Shown: positions 1 to 5,945 of the stretch, piece by piece | How positions within the stretch are numbered: position 1 is the first letter of the stretch | How the letters are laid out: each line of letters starts with the position of its first letter | Origin: Holosporaceae bacterium UBA3830 | Lineage (GTDB): Bacteria; Pseudomonadota; Alphaproteobacteria; UBA3830 | Assembly (NCBI GenBank): GCA_002393025.1 | Contig: DGIE01000040.1 | Coordinates: forward strand, 1 to 6,452 | Direction of reading: 5' to 3' | DNA: 6,452 nt | Translations under genes and position numbers: made by a program | Notes under the pieces: model-generated | Databases searched by the model: none | Seen by the model: only the letters and a program-made list of their open reading frames with translations | What the model was told of the DNA's origin: nothing

Positions 1-1
1 T

Positions 2-247
2 AGACGTGGTGCAGAAAGGTATTTAAAATCTGAAGGGAAAAGTCCTAAAGCATTGAAAAAAGTTGATGTCGACCATATGCAGGAATTGCAATCTGGAGGA
101 AGCGATACACGAGCAAACCTTCACTTTCTTGATAGGTCTTTTAATAGATCCATTGGAAAGAAGATAAATCATGCGACTAAGGATATGCCTAAAGGAACTA
201 AATACGAAATAAAATTTAAAGTTAAGGAGACAGGAGAAAATTTATGA
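2..247 (+). CDS. C-terminal end of a polymorphic toxin, HNH-like nuclease tail (5' truncated by window)
   Basis: The frame is open from the window edge to the TGA at 245-247, so this is the 3' end of a larger gene; the TTG at 53 is internal, not a real start. The visible residues contain Val-Asp-His followed by Gln-Glu-Leu-Gln and Gly-Gly (about 68-100), then an Asn-Leu, then Asn-Arg-Ser-x-Gly-Lys-Lys-Ile, then Pro-x-Gly-Thr. This order (DHxxELQxGG, N, NRSxGxxI, PxGT) is one I know from the tips of many Rhs/CdiA-type toxins, where it is read as an HNH (treble-clef) nuclease core with the DH as metal/catalytic residues. It is followed with a 4-base overlap by a SUKH immunity gene, the expected toxin-immunity order. 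Inferred role: DNA-cleaving tip of a delivered antibacterial toxin. The repeat module, if this toxin carries one, is not in the window. Confidence 0.72.
   Translation, partial: RRGAERYLKSEGKSPKALKKVDVDHMQELQSGGSDTRANLHFLDRSFNRSIGKKINHATKDMPKGTKYEIKFKVKETGENL
232..236 (+). promoter_or_regulatory. Shine-Dalgarno site inside the toxin 3' end
   Basis: AGGAG lies 7 bases before the ATG at 244, within the last codons of the toxin reading frame. It supports that start and, together with the ATGA overlap, translational coupling of the immunity gene to the toxin. Confidence 0.7.
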
Positions 248-1011
248 AGATTTATGAACAAATATTAGATAATTTGATTGGTAAAGCACGGGTTAATTCT
301 GATTTATGTAATAGATTACTGATATATTTGGATCATTGGTTGGTTTCTCCACAAAAATATAAAAAAGAAATTACGGTTAATGCAGAGATAATTGAAAAGG
401 CTTTTCCTGCTATATCAGATCAATATCGCCATTTTATATTATCTCATTATTGCCCAATTCTAGGTGCTCTAGATATGTATGTTCCTTATGCTGATCAAGA
501 AGGTGAAAATTGTGCGATTTTATTTAATTATGAACAAACCAAGGACGAGTTTCCTACATTGCTTCCTATTGGTAATATCGATGGTGGAGAATATTTGTTT
601 CTCAATGAAAAAGGGCAGGTAATTCAATTTGTTGGGATTAGTCGCAAAGAAGCTCCGGAAGATTTTTTTACGGAAGTACCAGATGATGAATATGAAACAG
701 GATTCGATATAGCTTATTTAACATATCCTGATTCTGACGGACTATATCGAATGTATAAGGTGATTGCTCGATCATTTGATGAGTTCATGAATGATTATGT
801 TTTCGGAGAAGGGTATCTCGATCTTGTAGAAAAAAAAGATGATTTCTATTGCGTTGTAAAAAATATTAGAAAAACAATGGGAATAGAATCATCATGGCAT
901 AAACCAGACACGAGTTGGGGAAAACAAATAAGGGAATCGTTGAAAAGTGCACCCGAAGGGGCAGAAGTTAATATTGATTTTAAAATTAAAGAAACAGACG
1001 AAAACACATGA
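244..1011 (+). CDS. SUKH (SMI1/KNR4-like) immunity protein with a toxin-tail extension
   Basis: 255 residues; the ATG overlaps the upstream toxin stop (ATGA) and has AGGAG at 232-236. Residues ~1-205 look like a SUKH-superfamily immunity protein: an acidic core with Leu-Pro-Ile-Gly-x-x-x-Gly-Gly-Glu-Tyr near 107-117, and Ala-Arg-Ser-Phe-Asp-Glu-Phe near 175-181, where the family often has a closing helix. SUKH proteins neutralise diverse nuclease toxins by direct binding in the cytoplasm. Residues 224-255 are unexpected: they align without gaps to the last 32 residues of the toxin ending at 247, with 15 identities, including Ser-x-Gly-Lys, Pro-x-Gly and the final Lys-Glu-Thr-x-Glu-Asn. I infer an in-frame fusion of an immunity gene to the end of a second, deleted toxin of the same nuclease family. 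Probable partner: the toxin ending at 247. The SUKH call rests on pattern recognition, not a search. Confidence 0.75.
   Translation: MKIYEQILDNLIGKARVNSDLCNRLLIYLDHWLVSPQKYKKEITVNAEIIEKAFPAISDQYRHFILSHYCPILGALDMYVPYADQEGENCAILFNYEQTKDEFPTLLPIGNIDGGEYLFLNEKGQVIQFVGISRKEAPEDFFTEVPDDEYETGFDIAYLTYPDSDGLYRMYKVIARSFDEFMNDYVFGEGYLDLVEKKDDFYCVVKNIRKTMGIESSWHKPDTSWGKQIRESLKSAPEGAEVNIDFKIKETDENT
913..1008 (+). other. Toxin 3'-end remnant fused in frame to the immunity gene
   Basis: Codons 224-255 of the preceding gene match codons at 149-244 of the upstream toxin at protein level (15 of 32 identical). The similarity continues to the very end: the toxin ends Lys-Glu-Thr-Gly-Glu-Asn-Leu and this segment ends Lys-Glu-Thr-Asp-Glu-Asn-Thr, each followed by ATGA, which starts the next immunity gene. 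At DNA level they have diverged, so this is an older relative of the toxin tail, not a recent duplication. The upstream HNH motif (DHxxELQ) is absent, so the remnant cannot be a nuclease on its own. Confidence 0.65.
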
Positions 1012-1478
1012 AAGAAGACCTGAAAGAAATATTAGGTAAGTACAAATCCCAAAATGCACTGGATATGCTGGGAGAATACGCTGAATCTGAAGATCTATCG
1101 TTTGTGAAACCTGCTCCTATGGAGTTGATAGACGCTTTTGAACGTGATACAGCAAAGTTTCCAAAGGAGCTAAGAGAAATTTATGAGTTTACTAATGGTT
1201 TTTTCTCTCCAATGTTCGATCTCTTGCCTATTTTTGATAAAAACAACATAAAAAGGACATGGGATAGTATAAATCGAGCAAATTCGGAGCAAAACACTTT
1301 CGATTTTCCTCAAGAGTGGTTGAATAAGTTTTGTATATTTGGACGATTTGATGGCAGATTTGCTGCTGCTTTTGATAAACAAGAGCACAAATTGTGGATA
1401 GAATTCCCTGACGGAAATATGCATGGGCAATCAGGAACGCTTCGAGACTTTTTGCTTATAGGCTTGGAATCTTATTGA
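1008..1478 (+). CDS. SUKH (SMI1/KNR4-like) immunity protein
   Basis: 156 residues. The ATG overlaps the previous stop (ATGA) and has no good Shine-Dalgarno of its own (the equivalent position reads CAGACG instead of CAGGAG), so translation is probably coupled. SUKH features: an N-terminal helix followed by Ile-Asp-Ala-Phe-Glu (~41-45), then Phe-Pro-Lys-Glu-Leu-Arg-Glu-Ile-Tyr-Glu-Phe-Thr-Asn-Gly (~51-64), the classic 'LP.dl..fy..tNG' signature of the superfamily, then a Leu-Leu-Pro-Ile strand, and a C-terminal Leu-Arg-Asp-Phe-Leu helix. It is only distantly similar to the SUKH protein before it. Because it directly follows the toxin-tail remnant, I infer it was the immunity partner of that lost toxin and is retained as an orphan immunity gene. 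It would act in the cytoplasm by binding its toxin. Confidence 0.8.
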   Translation: MKEDLKEILGKYKSQNALDMLGEYAESEDLSFVKPAPMELIDAFERDTAKFPKELREIYEFTNGFFSPMFDLLPIFDKNNIKRTWDSINRANSEQNTFDFPQEWLNKFCIFGRFDGRFAAAFDKQEHKLWIEFPDGNMHGQSGTLRDFLLIGLESY

Positions 1479-1511
1479 TTGTATTTAGAAATTTTTAGTT
1501 TTGAATCAATA
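1473..1511 (+). repeat. 8-base inverted repeat spanning the immunity gene end
   Basis: TATTGATT (1473-1480) and AATCAATA (1504-1511) are perfect inverted copies around a 23-base A+T-rich loop. The left arm covers the stop codon of the preceding gene. The stem is weak and has no U-run after it, so it is a poor terminator; it marks the join between the SUKH genes and orphan cassette 1. Confidence 0.25.
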
Positions 1512-1531
1512 AAGCGAACAACCCGAATAAA

Positions 1532-2086
1532 AAGAAAACCGAAGAATATCAGCAAGTACTTAGCGAAAAGAATATTTTGGCAAAGAAGGCGCTGGATCTG
1601 GGAGTTTCGCTAAAAGATAGCATAGATAATTTTGCGACAGATTGCGGATGGAACTCGTCGGTCAAAAATGTGTTGATCAAAGGGCTGGAAGCCATAGGAG
1701 TAGGGGCAGCGATAGGAGCGGCGACCGCGGTAGCAACCGAAGCGGGACTTGTCGCGGGACTGACAGCTGGAGCAGGAATATTTCTCGCAGGAGAAGCAAC
1801 GGCTAAGGCAACGGATTTGAGCGCAGAAGCCGCGGTAACCTACGCAATCTCGCAGGCGAACACAGAGGAAGAAGCGCAATCCTACGCCGACTTGGTAATG
1901 AGCATGGTCGAGTGGGGAGTAATCGGATTATCTGCGGTTGGAGCTTATAAGGGAGTAAAAGGGAAAGTTCCTGCATTGAGAAATATTTTCTCTAAAGCCA
2001 AAGTCTCGGAGTTGTTTAGGCTATCGAGAGCGGAGAAGAAGGCAGCAACGGCATCTACCAGCGGAACGATTGTCACAAAGAATGTA
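1532..2086 (+). repeat. Pre-toxin module repeat, copy R1
   Basis: First of three direct copies of a ~555-base coding module (others at 3545-4096 and 6000 to the window end). It starts at a Lys-Lys-x-Glu-Glu-Tyr-Gln-Gln codon run and ends at a Lys-Asn-Val codon run, after which the sequences are unrelated. DNA similarity is high throughout, including a 104-base tract (1694-1797) identical to copy R3 (6162-6265). Confidence 0.9.
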
Positions 2087-2506
2087 AAAAAACATAATCA
2101 AGAATTTAAGTCAATGTCGGCGGAAAGTTCTCAAATAGAAGATTTTATTTTAACTCCTTATAAAGAAGGTAAGGGGCATCATATTCACATGAAAAGTGGA
2201 TATAAATCGCACCCATTATATGATCTAAATGAAGCCTTATGTTTAAGTAATGAGCAGATGGCTAAGCTCGGTATTAAGCATAATTTAGTTAGTATTGCTC
2301 AACGAAAAAAGTGTGCGGAATTGATAAGATCAGGGAAAAATATGACGAGAGAAGAAATGAATAGGATTTCGGTAGAATCATTAGTAGCAGGAGGAGCCAG
2401 TGAGCAGCTGGCTCGTAACATAGTTGCAAAATCTCAATGGGATTTGAAAGGAAAAGGTGTTAGAATGCCGACAGATATGCCTTGGGGAAAAAATGAGAAG
2501 AGATAA
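1577..2506 (+). CDS. Orphan toxin cassette 1: pre-toxin module plus putative HHH-type HNH/Endo VII nuclease domain
   Basis: 309 residues from the TTG at 1577; the frame is open from 1505 but has no convincing start or ribosome binding site, so this is probably a silent 5'-truncated cassette, not a normal gene. Residues 1-170 are the shared pre-toxin module, with hydrophobic Gly/Ala-rich segments at ~36-72 and ~105-125 that may be a membrane-entry or packing region. From ~171 the sequence is unique. It has Gly-Lys-Gly-His-His-Ile-His (198-204), Tyr-Asp-Leu-Asn-Glu-Ala-Leu (215-221), Leu-Gly-Ile-Lys-His (231-235), Gln242 and Pro-Thr-Asp-Met-Pro-Trp (298-303). I recognise this order (GxGHHxx, YdxnxAL, LGxxH, Q, PWG) from polymorphic toxin tips regarded as HNH/Endo VII-like nucleases with an HHH motif. 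The immunity gene overlaps its 3' end. The nuclease assignment is by memory of the pattern. Confidence 0.72.
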   Translation: MAKKALDLGVSLKDSIDNFATDCGWNSSVKNVLIKGLEAIGVGAAIGAATAVATEAGLVAGLTAGAGIFLAGEATAKATDLSAEAAVTYAISQANTEEEAQSYADLVMSMVEWGVIGLSAVGAYKGVKGKVPALRNIFSKAKVSELFRLSRAEKKAATASTSGTIVTKNVKKHNQEFKSMSAESSQIEDFILTPYKEGKGHHIHMKSGYKSHPLYDLNEALCLSNEQMAKLGIKHNLVSIAQRKKCAELIRSGKNMTREEMNRISVESLVAGGASEQLARNIVAKSQWDLKGKGVRMPTDMPWGKNEKR

Positions 2507-2912
2507 ATTAGAAGTTGTTTACGATTTCGGAAAAGAAGTAATAATTCAGGCTAGGGATATAACAATTAGGGAAGATTTTGAGATTGTTGATGGAACTTCT
2601 AAAGCTCCATCTGATATTGCATTGCATAACGAACTAGGAACGCTTAGTGATTCTCAAAAGAATACGATCAAAAAGTTACTAGTTAACTCTATTGACGGGG
2701 CGATTAATAATCTTCTTTGGATGATGGAGGAGCACAATGATCAATATGCATTTGTCGCGAAATGTGATGACGGTACACAATTTGACATAGAGCAAGAAAG
2801 TGATGGATTATGTATAGGACAATATGAATTTGTTGATCGCTTCAGTAAATATAATAGTATTCTTGATATCTTGGAAACAGGAAAACTAGAAAAAGAAGCA
2901 ACTAAAAGATAA
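2493..2912 (+). CDS. Probable immunity protein for orphan toxin 1
   Basis: 139 residues from the ATG at 2493, which overlaps the last 14 bases of the toxin; GGGGAA just upstream could serve as a weak ribosome binding site. An in-frame GTG at 2457 would add 12 residues lying wholly inside the toxin gene and is less likely. The protein is small, acidic and soluble, with no signal peptide or membrane segment. It has an N-terminal strand-rich part, a central helix with Leu-Val-Asn-Ser-Ile-Asp-Gly-Ala-Ile-Asn-Asn-Leu-Leu-Trp (~79-92), and a C-terminal helix. I do not recognise the family. Its role is inferred from position directly behind a nuclease toxin module and from its low G+C, which is typical of the immunity genes here. 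Confidence 0.68.
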   Translation: MRRDKLEVVYDFGKEVIIQARDITIREDFEIVDGTSKAPSDIALHNELGTLSDSQKNTIKKLLVNSIDGAINNLLWMMEEHNDQYAFVAKCDDGTQFDIEQESDGLCIGQYEFVDRFSKYNSILDILETGKLEKEATKR

Positions 2913-2929
2913 TTCGCTAAAAATACAGC

Positions 2930-4501
2930 TTGGGAAGGAGTATAGCGTCGTCGGCAGCTTCTATGGGAGTGGGAATGTTAGCGTCGGAGGCAGGTTTAGG
3001 AGGATTTGTCTCCACGATAGCAGCGACGCTGGCAGGAAGTTATGTAAATGCCGAGCTGATGTCTCAGGCAAAAGTTGAAACACCTGAAAACGAGAAAAGC
3101 AAGCTACCGAAAATTGAGACAAACAGCAGCATTTCCTATGACCACAACGGAAGAGGCTTCCGAGCGGAAAATTTGGATTTCAACAAAGAAGAAGTCGCGC
3201 AGTTAGTCAACGAGATAAAAGCTCGAGTGTTTGACGACGCCTTTGATCGAAATCTGCCGACGGAAGAAGCGGTGAAAGAAGTTCAAAAAACAACAAAAGA
3301 AGCGGAAGAATTCCTGGAAAAAGAGGAGGTAAAAGAGACTGTAAAAGAATTAAAAAAGATCAACAAGAAGCTGAAAAAGGTCGAAGAAAAGCAGAAGAAG
3401 CTGGAAGATGAAACTCCGAGGCTGAAGGTAAGTACGGAAGCTAAATCCGAAGTTTCAAAAACGCCAGATGAAAATGTTGGAATAGCTTCCGAGATACTAT
3501 TAAAAGCGGAGACAATAGAAAATAGGACGTACAGTTTAGATGAAAAGAAAGTGGAGGAATATCAGCAAGTACTGAGCGAAAAGAATATTTTGGCAAAGAA
3601 GGCGCTGGATCTGGGAGTTTTGCTAAAGGATCGCATAGACAGTTTTGCGACAGATCATGGCTGGAATTCGTCGGTTAAAAATGTGTTGATCAAAGGGCTG
3701 CAAGCGATAGGAGTAGGGGCAGCGATAGGAGCGGCAGCGGCGGTTGCGACAGAAGCAGGATTGGTTGCGGGATTGACCGCTGGAGCCGGGATATTTATCG
3801 CAGGAGAGGCTACAGCTAAGGTAACGGATCTGAGTGCAGAAGCCGCGGTAACCTACGCAATCTCGCAGGCGGACACAGAGGAAGAAGCGCAATCCTACGC
3901 CGACTTGGTAATGAGCATGGTCGAATGGGGAGTGATCGGACTATCAGCGGTTGGTGCATATAAAGGAGTTAAAGGGAAAGCACCAGCACTGAGGAATACT
4001 TTCTCTAAGGCTAAGATCTCGGAGTTGTTTGGGTTGTCGAGGGCGAAGAAGACTGCAACGGCATCTGCCAGCGGAGCCAGTGCATCGAAAAATGTTGTCG
4101 CTTTGGATTGGGTTGGGGTAGAAACTAAAGGATTACCAGCATATAGACACATAGAATTGGAGCATGCTAAGTTCAGACCAACGAAGGTGAAAAATGGTGT
4201 GTTTTACGGAGATCCGAAGGCAAAGATAGATTTGGCTTGGCAGAGGGCTCAAGAGTTGGGGATTAAACCTATTCAGAAGGTCCAACATGGTGGGACGTTT
4301 GATTATTACATAGTACCGCTAGAAAATGCGGGCTACGAGTATTCAGGAGGATTAGCAAAGTCATTTACGGGAAAAGAAATTAATCCTGTGTTTCCCAATA
4401 CAAATTGTGATTACGTTACGATAGTTACGAAATCAGGAACAAATAAGTTAAAAACAGCTTATCCTTCATCTCGAACGGCGAACTTAAAAGTAAAGGAGTG
4501 A
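2930..4501 (+). CDS. Orphan toxin cassette 2: long 5' arm, coiled coil, pre-toxin module, unclassified toxin tip
   Basis: 523 residues from the TTG at 2930; the frame opens at 2921 just after a TAA, with no convincing ribosome binding site, so the gene looks like the 3' portion of a full-length toxin. Residues 1-45 are Ala/Gly/Ser rich (Met-Leu-Ala-Ser-Glu-Ala-Gly-Leu-Gly-Gly), a pattern seen ahead of toxin tips in large exported toxins. Residues ~112-162 are a Lys/Glu-rich coiled coil. Residues 206-389 are pre-toxin module R2, with hydrophobic stretches. The unique tip is 390-523: His407 and Glu411-His412, Val-Phe-Tyr-Gly (424-427), a helix around 433-443, Asp-Tyr-Tyr-Ile-Val-Pro (458-463), and strands ending in Lys-Thr-Ala-Tyr-Pro (508-512). 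A C-terminal Thr-Ala-Tyr-Pro after beta strands occurs in some small RNase-type (BECR-fold) toxins, but this is a guess; I cannot classify the tip. Its immunity gene follows after 3 bases. Confidence 0.75.
   Translation: MGRSIASSAASMGVGMLASEAGLGGFVSTIAATLAGSYVNAELMSQAKVETPENEKSKLPKIETNSSISYDHNGRGFRAENLDFNKEEVAQLVNEIKARVFDDAFDRNLPTEEAVKEVQKTTKEAEEFLEKEEVKETVKELKKINKKLKKVEEKQKKLEDETPRLKVSTEAKSEVSKTPDENVGIASEILLKAETIENRTYSLDEKKVEEYQQVLSEKNILAKKALDLGVLLKDRIDSFATDHGWNSSVKNVLIKGLQAIGVGAAIGAAAAVATEAGLVAGLTAGAGIFIAGEATAKVTDLSAEAAVTYAISQADTEEEAQSYADLVMSMVEWGVIGLSAVGAYKGVKGKAPALRNTFSKAKISELFGLSRAKKTATASASGASASKNVVALDWVGVETKGLPAYRHIELEHAKFRPTKVKNGVFYGDPKAKIDLAWQRAQELGIKPIQKVQHGGTFDYYIVPLENAGYEYSGGLAKSFTGKEINPVFPNTNCDYVTIVTKSGTNKLKTAYPSSRTANLKVKE
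3265..3415 (+). other. Lys/Glu-rich coiled-coil segment present only in cassette 2
   Basis: Encodes about 50 residues of nearly pure Lys/Glu/Val/Leu heptad-like sequence (residues ~112-162 of the toxin). It lies upstream of the repeated module, so it belongs to the toxin stalk and is missing from cassettes R1 and R3, which begin further downstream. Confidence 0.6.
3545..4096 (+). repeat. Pre-toxin module repeat, copy R2
   Basis: Second direct copy of the ~555-base module, one codon shorter than R1 near its 3' end. The 5' edge is defined only by comparison with R1 and R3, because in R2 the reading frame continues upstream into the coiled coil. It ends at Lys-Asn-Val, after which the toxin tip is unrelated to that of R1. 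Confidence 0.9.
4493..4498 (+). promoter_or_regulatory. Shine-Dalgarno site of immunity gene 2
   Basis: AAGGAG sits 6 bases before the ATG at 4505 and overlaps the last toxin codons, giving the immunity gene a strong, own translation start. Confidence 0.75.
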
Positions 4502-4504
4502 AAA

Positions 4505-4852
4505 ATGTCTTTTTTTAGAAGGTATGTGATATTTGAGAGCGAAATTAATCCATATGAAGATGACTACGGTAATATGTCAGAGGCGTTTCTTTATGCAAAT
4601 GAATCAGGAGATATTTATCTTTTAGATACCGATGAAGAATGCCTTTTTGATTTAGCTTCATCTAAGTATATTCGAAATAAAGAGATTTTTCGCAAATTGC
4701 ATCCCGCAACTCGTAAAGAAATAAAGGCAGCTGGATTGTGGGATTATGTCATCAACAAAGAAGATTATAGCTCCGAAGAGGATAAAATTGAGACGGAGCT
4801 TGACGAATACCTTCGTATAGGGGAAGAACTGAGCAATGCGAAAAACTCGTAA
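4505..4852 (+). CDS. Probable immunity protein for orphan toxin 2
   Basis: 115 residues; ATG with AAGGAG at 4493-4498, 3 bases after the toxin stop. The product is small, strongly acidic (Glu/Asp clusters in the middle and in the last 30 residues), soluble and without signal peptide. Visible features are an N-terminal aromatic/strand segment, Asn-Glu-Ser-Gly-Asp-Ile-Tyr-Leu-Leu-Asp (~32-41), a Leu-His-Pro-Ala-Thr-Arg-Lys-Glu helix (~64-71), and a C-terminal acidic helix. I do not recognise the family. Function is inferred from position and from the acidic character that suits binding a basic nuclease tip. Confidence 0.68.
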   Translation: MSFFRRYVIFESEINPYEDDYGNMSEAFLYANESGDIYLLDTDEECLFDLASSKYIRNKEIFRKLHPATRKEIKAAGLWDYVINKEDYSSEEDKIETELDEYLRIGEELSNAKNS

Positions 4853-4861
4853 GAGAAATAA

Positions 4862-5493
4862 ATTTTATTCTTACAAAAAAACTTCACCAAAGCCGAGATG
4901 AAAGAGCTTTTGGCGAGCAATGTCAACGATAACGTCTTTTTGATGAATGACAACGGCATATATATGTCCAAAGGCAAAGTCGTTAACGGAGAGAGTGTTG
5001 GGGTCGGAAGTATTACCGAATCATTTACAGCCGGACCAACCGGTCGGCAAAAGGAAATAAAAACCAGTCTGTTTTTGCGAAAAGCGAAAATCCATCGAAG
5101 AGACCGACGTGGAGACAATCCGAGATCGATGACACAATACGATACAGGAAAGCGGGTTGTACCGTTGAATCGCAGGTATCGTTTCTGGATGGGCAGAGAT
5201 GCAAAAACGGAATTTCAGACAGTATTAGGGTAGATAACTACGTCGAGGGTCTTGCTGCAGTCGAAATAAAGAATTACAATTTGATGACGAATTCGAGCGG
5301 TTTGGTGAGCAACATTGTGGAGCAAGCGATAAAACATCAGAAACATTTACCTGAAGGGACGAGGCAGATTTTTAAGATTGACGCGAGGGGGCAGGTGTGT
5401 ACACCTTTGCTTGAAAATAAGATTAAACTTCAGATAGTAACGAAATCGGAAGGAATACTTTCTGCAGACGATGTTCACATTATTCGAAAATAG
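4862..5493 (+). pseudogene. Orphan toxin cassette 3, frameshifted, PD-(D/E)xK-like nuclease tip
   Basis: Two frames together make one toxin end. The 5' part is open from 4862 and reads sensibly (Phe-Thr-Lys-Ala-Glu-Met-Lys-Glu-Leu-Leu) to about 5050. The 3' part is open from 4987 to the TAG at 5491-5493 and reads sensibly from about 5053. Joining them needs a one-base deletion in the A-rich stretch around 5040-5065. The 3' part has Trp-Arg-Gln-Ser-Glu (5110-5124), Val-Asp-Asn-Tyr (Asp at 5233), Val-Glu-Ile-Lys-Asn-Tyr-Asn (Glu 5263, Lys 5269), Leu-Pro-Glu-Gly-Thr-Arg-Gln and Ile-Asp-Ala-Arg-Gly-Gln (5377-5394). I know this motif order (WRQSE, PDxY, ExKNYN, LPxGTxQ, IDxRGQ) from a widespread polymorphic toxin tip; the D...ExK pattern suits a PD-(D/E)xK nuclease. 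The usual Pro before Asp is Val here. There is no pre-toxin module and no start for the nuclease part, so it is likely inactive where it stands. Confidence 0.7.
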
Positions 5494-5496
5494 GAG
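5492..5496 (+). promoter_or_regulatory. Shine-Dalgarno site of immunity gene 3
   Basis: AGGAG, overlapping the stop codon of the broken toxin, lies 8 bases before the ATG at 5505. The immunity gene therefore keeps its own translation signal even though the toxin is broken. Confidence 0.7.
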
Positions 5497-5504
5497 AAAT
5501 TGTC

Positions 5505-5945
5505 ATGAATGTTACAGTTGCGTTGTACGGTTCTGGTTCTTACACCGAATTGGTCGATAATCAATCGTTGAATAGTGTTTTCATCAACTTATTGAAAACG
5601 GAAACTAGTGATTTATTAATTCGTTTATATCGAAAATACGTAAAAAGAGAGCAAGTATCTTCTACCATTTATCTTTTAAAGTCGAAGTTAGTTTTACTAA
5701 AGAATAAGGAGCAGAAAATATTGAATCATCTTGTTGATGCGTGCAAATACGCATCAGAAGTCTCGGAATTATCATATCAAACCTTTGGTATATACAGACC
5801 GCTGCGATTAGTTACATTAGATGAGCCATATTGTATGTTAAGTCAAAACATTCCCCTTGAGGATTACGACAATAACGACGGAGAACCGTTTTGGATGAGA
5901 CCTGAATATATTATCGAGAAATATTCTAAAGTAAAAAAGGGCTGA
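5505..5945 (+). CDS. Probable immunity protein for the PD-(D/E)xK-like toxin
   Basis: 146 residues; ATG with AGGAG at 5492-5496, 11 bases after the toxin stop. The frame is intact, unlike the toxin before it. The first ~20 residues are strand-like and mildly hydrophobic (Asn-Val-Thr-Val-Ala-Leu-Tyr-Gly) but not a signal peptide. Residues ~25-100 are mainly helical and basic/Leu-rich. The C-terminal third is acidic, with Asp-Tyr-Asp-Asn-Asn-Asp-Gly-Glu-Pro-Phe-Trp-Met-Arg-Pro (~119-132). I do not recognise the family. The immunity role is inferred from placement directly after a toxin tip. Survival of this frame while the toxin is broken fits selection to keep protection against relatives carrying the intact toxin. 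Confidence 0.65.
   Translation: MNVTVALYGSGSYTELVDNQSLNSVFINLLKTETSDLLIRLYRKYVKREQVSSTIYLLKSKLVLLKNKEQKILNHLVDACKYASEVSELSYQTFGIYRPLRLVTLDEPYCMLSQNIPLEDYDNNDGEPFWMRPEYIIEKYSKVKKG

Noticed and set aside
1170..1430. - strand open frame opposite the second SUKH gene
   Set aside because: The + strand frame carries the SUKH signature and is coupled to its neighbour; the reverse frame has no start signal or recognisable domain.
4987..5060. Programmed -1 frameshift joining the two halves of cassette 3
   Set aside because: The A-rich run does not give a proper X-XXY-YYZ slippery heptamer in the incoming frame, and I see no clear downstream stem-loop. Mutation or a sequencing error is simpler.
4765..5118. 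- strand open frame across the immunity 2 / cassette 3 junction
   Set aside because: It spans a recombination join and two + strand coding segments, and its product (Ser/Leu rich) has no recognisable features.
5061..5233. C-terminal half of the 4898-5233 frame as real protein
   Set aside because: After about 5060 this frame is Arg-rich and loses sense, while the overlapping frame carries recognisable nuclease motifs. It is out-of-frame read-through after the frameshift.
5281..5493. Stand-alone 70-residue gene
   Set aside because: The TTG lies inside the nuclease domain, just after the Glu-x-Lys catalytic motif, and the same frame is open back to 4987. It is the 3' half of the broken toxin.
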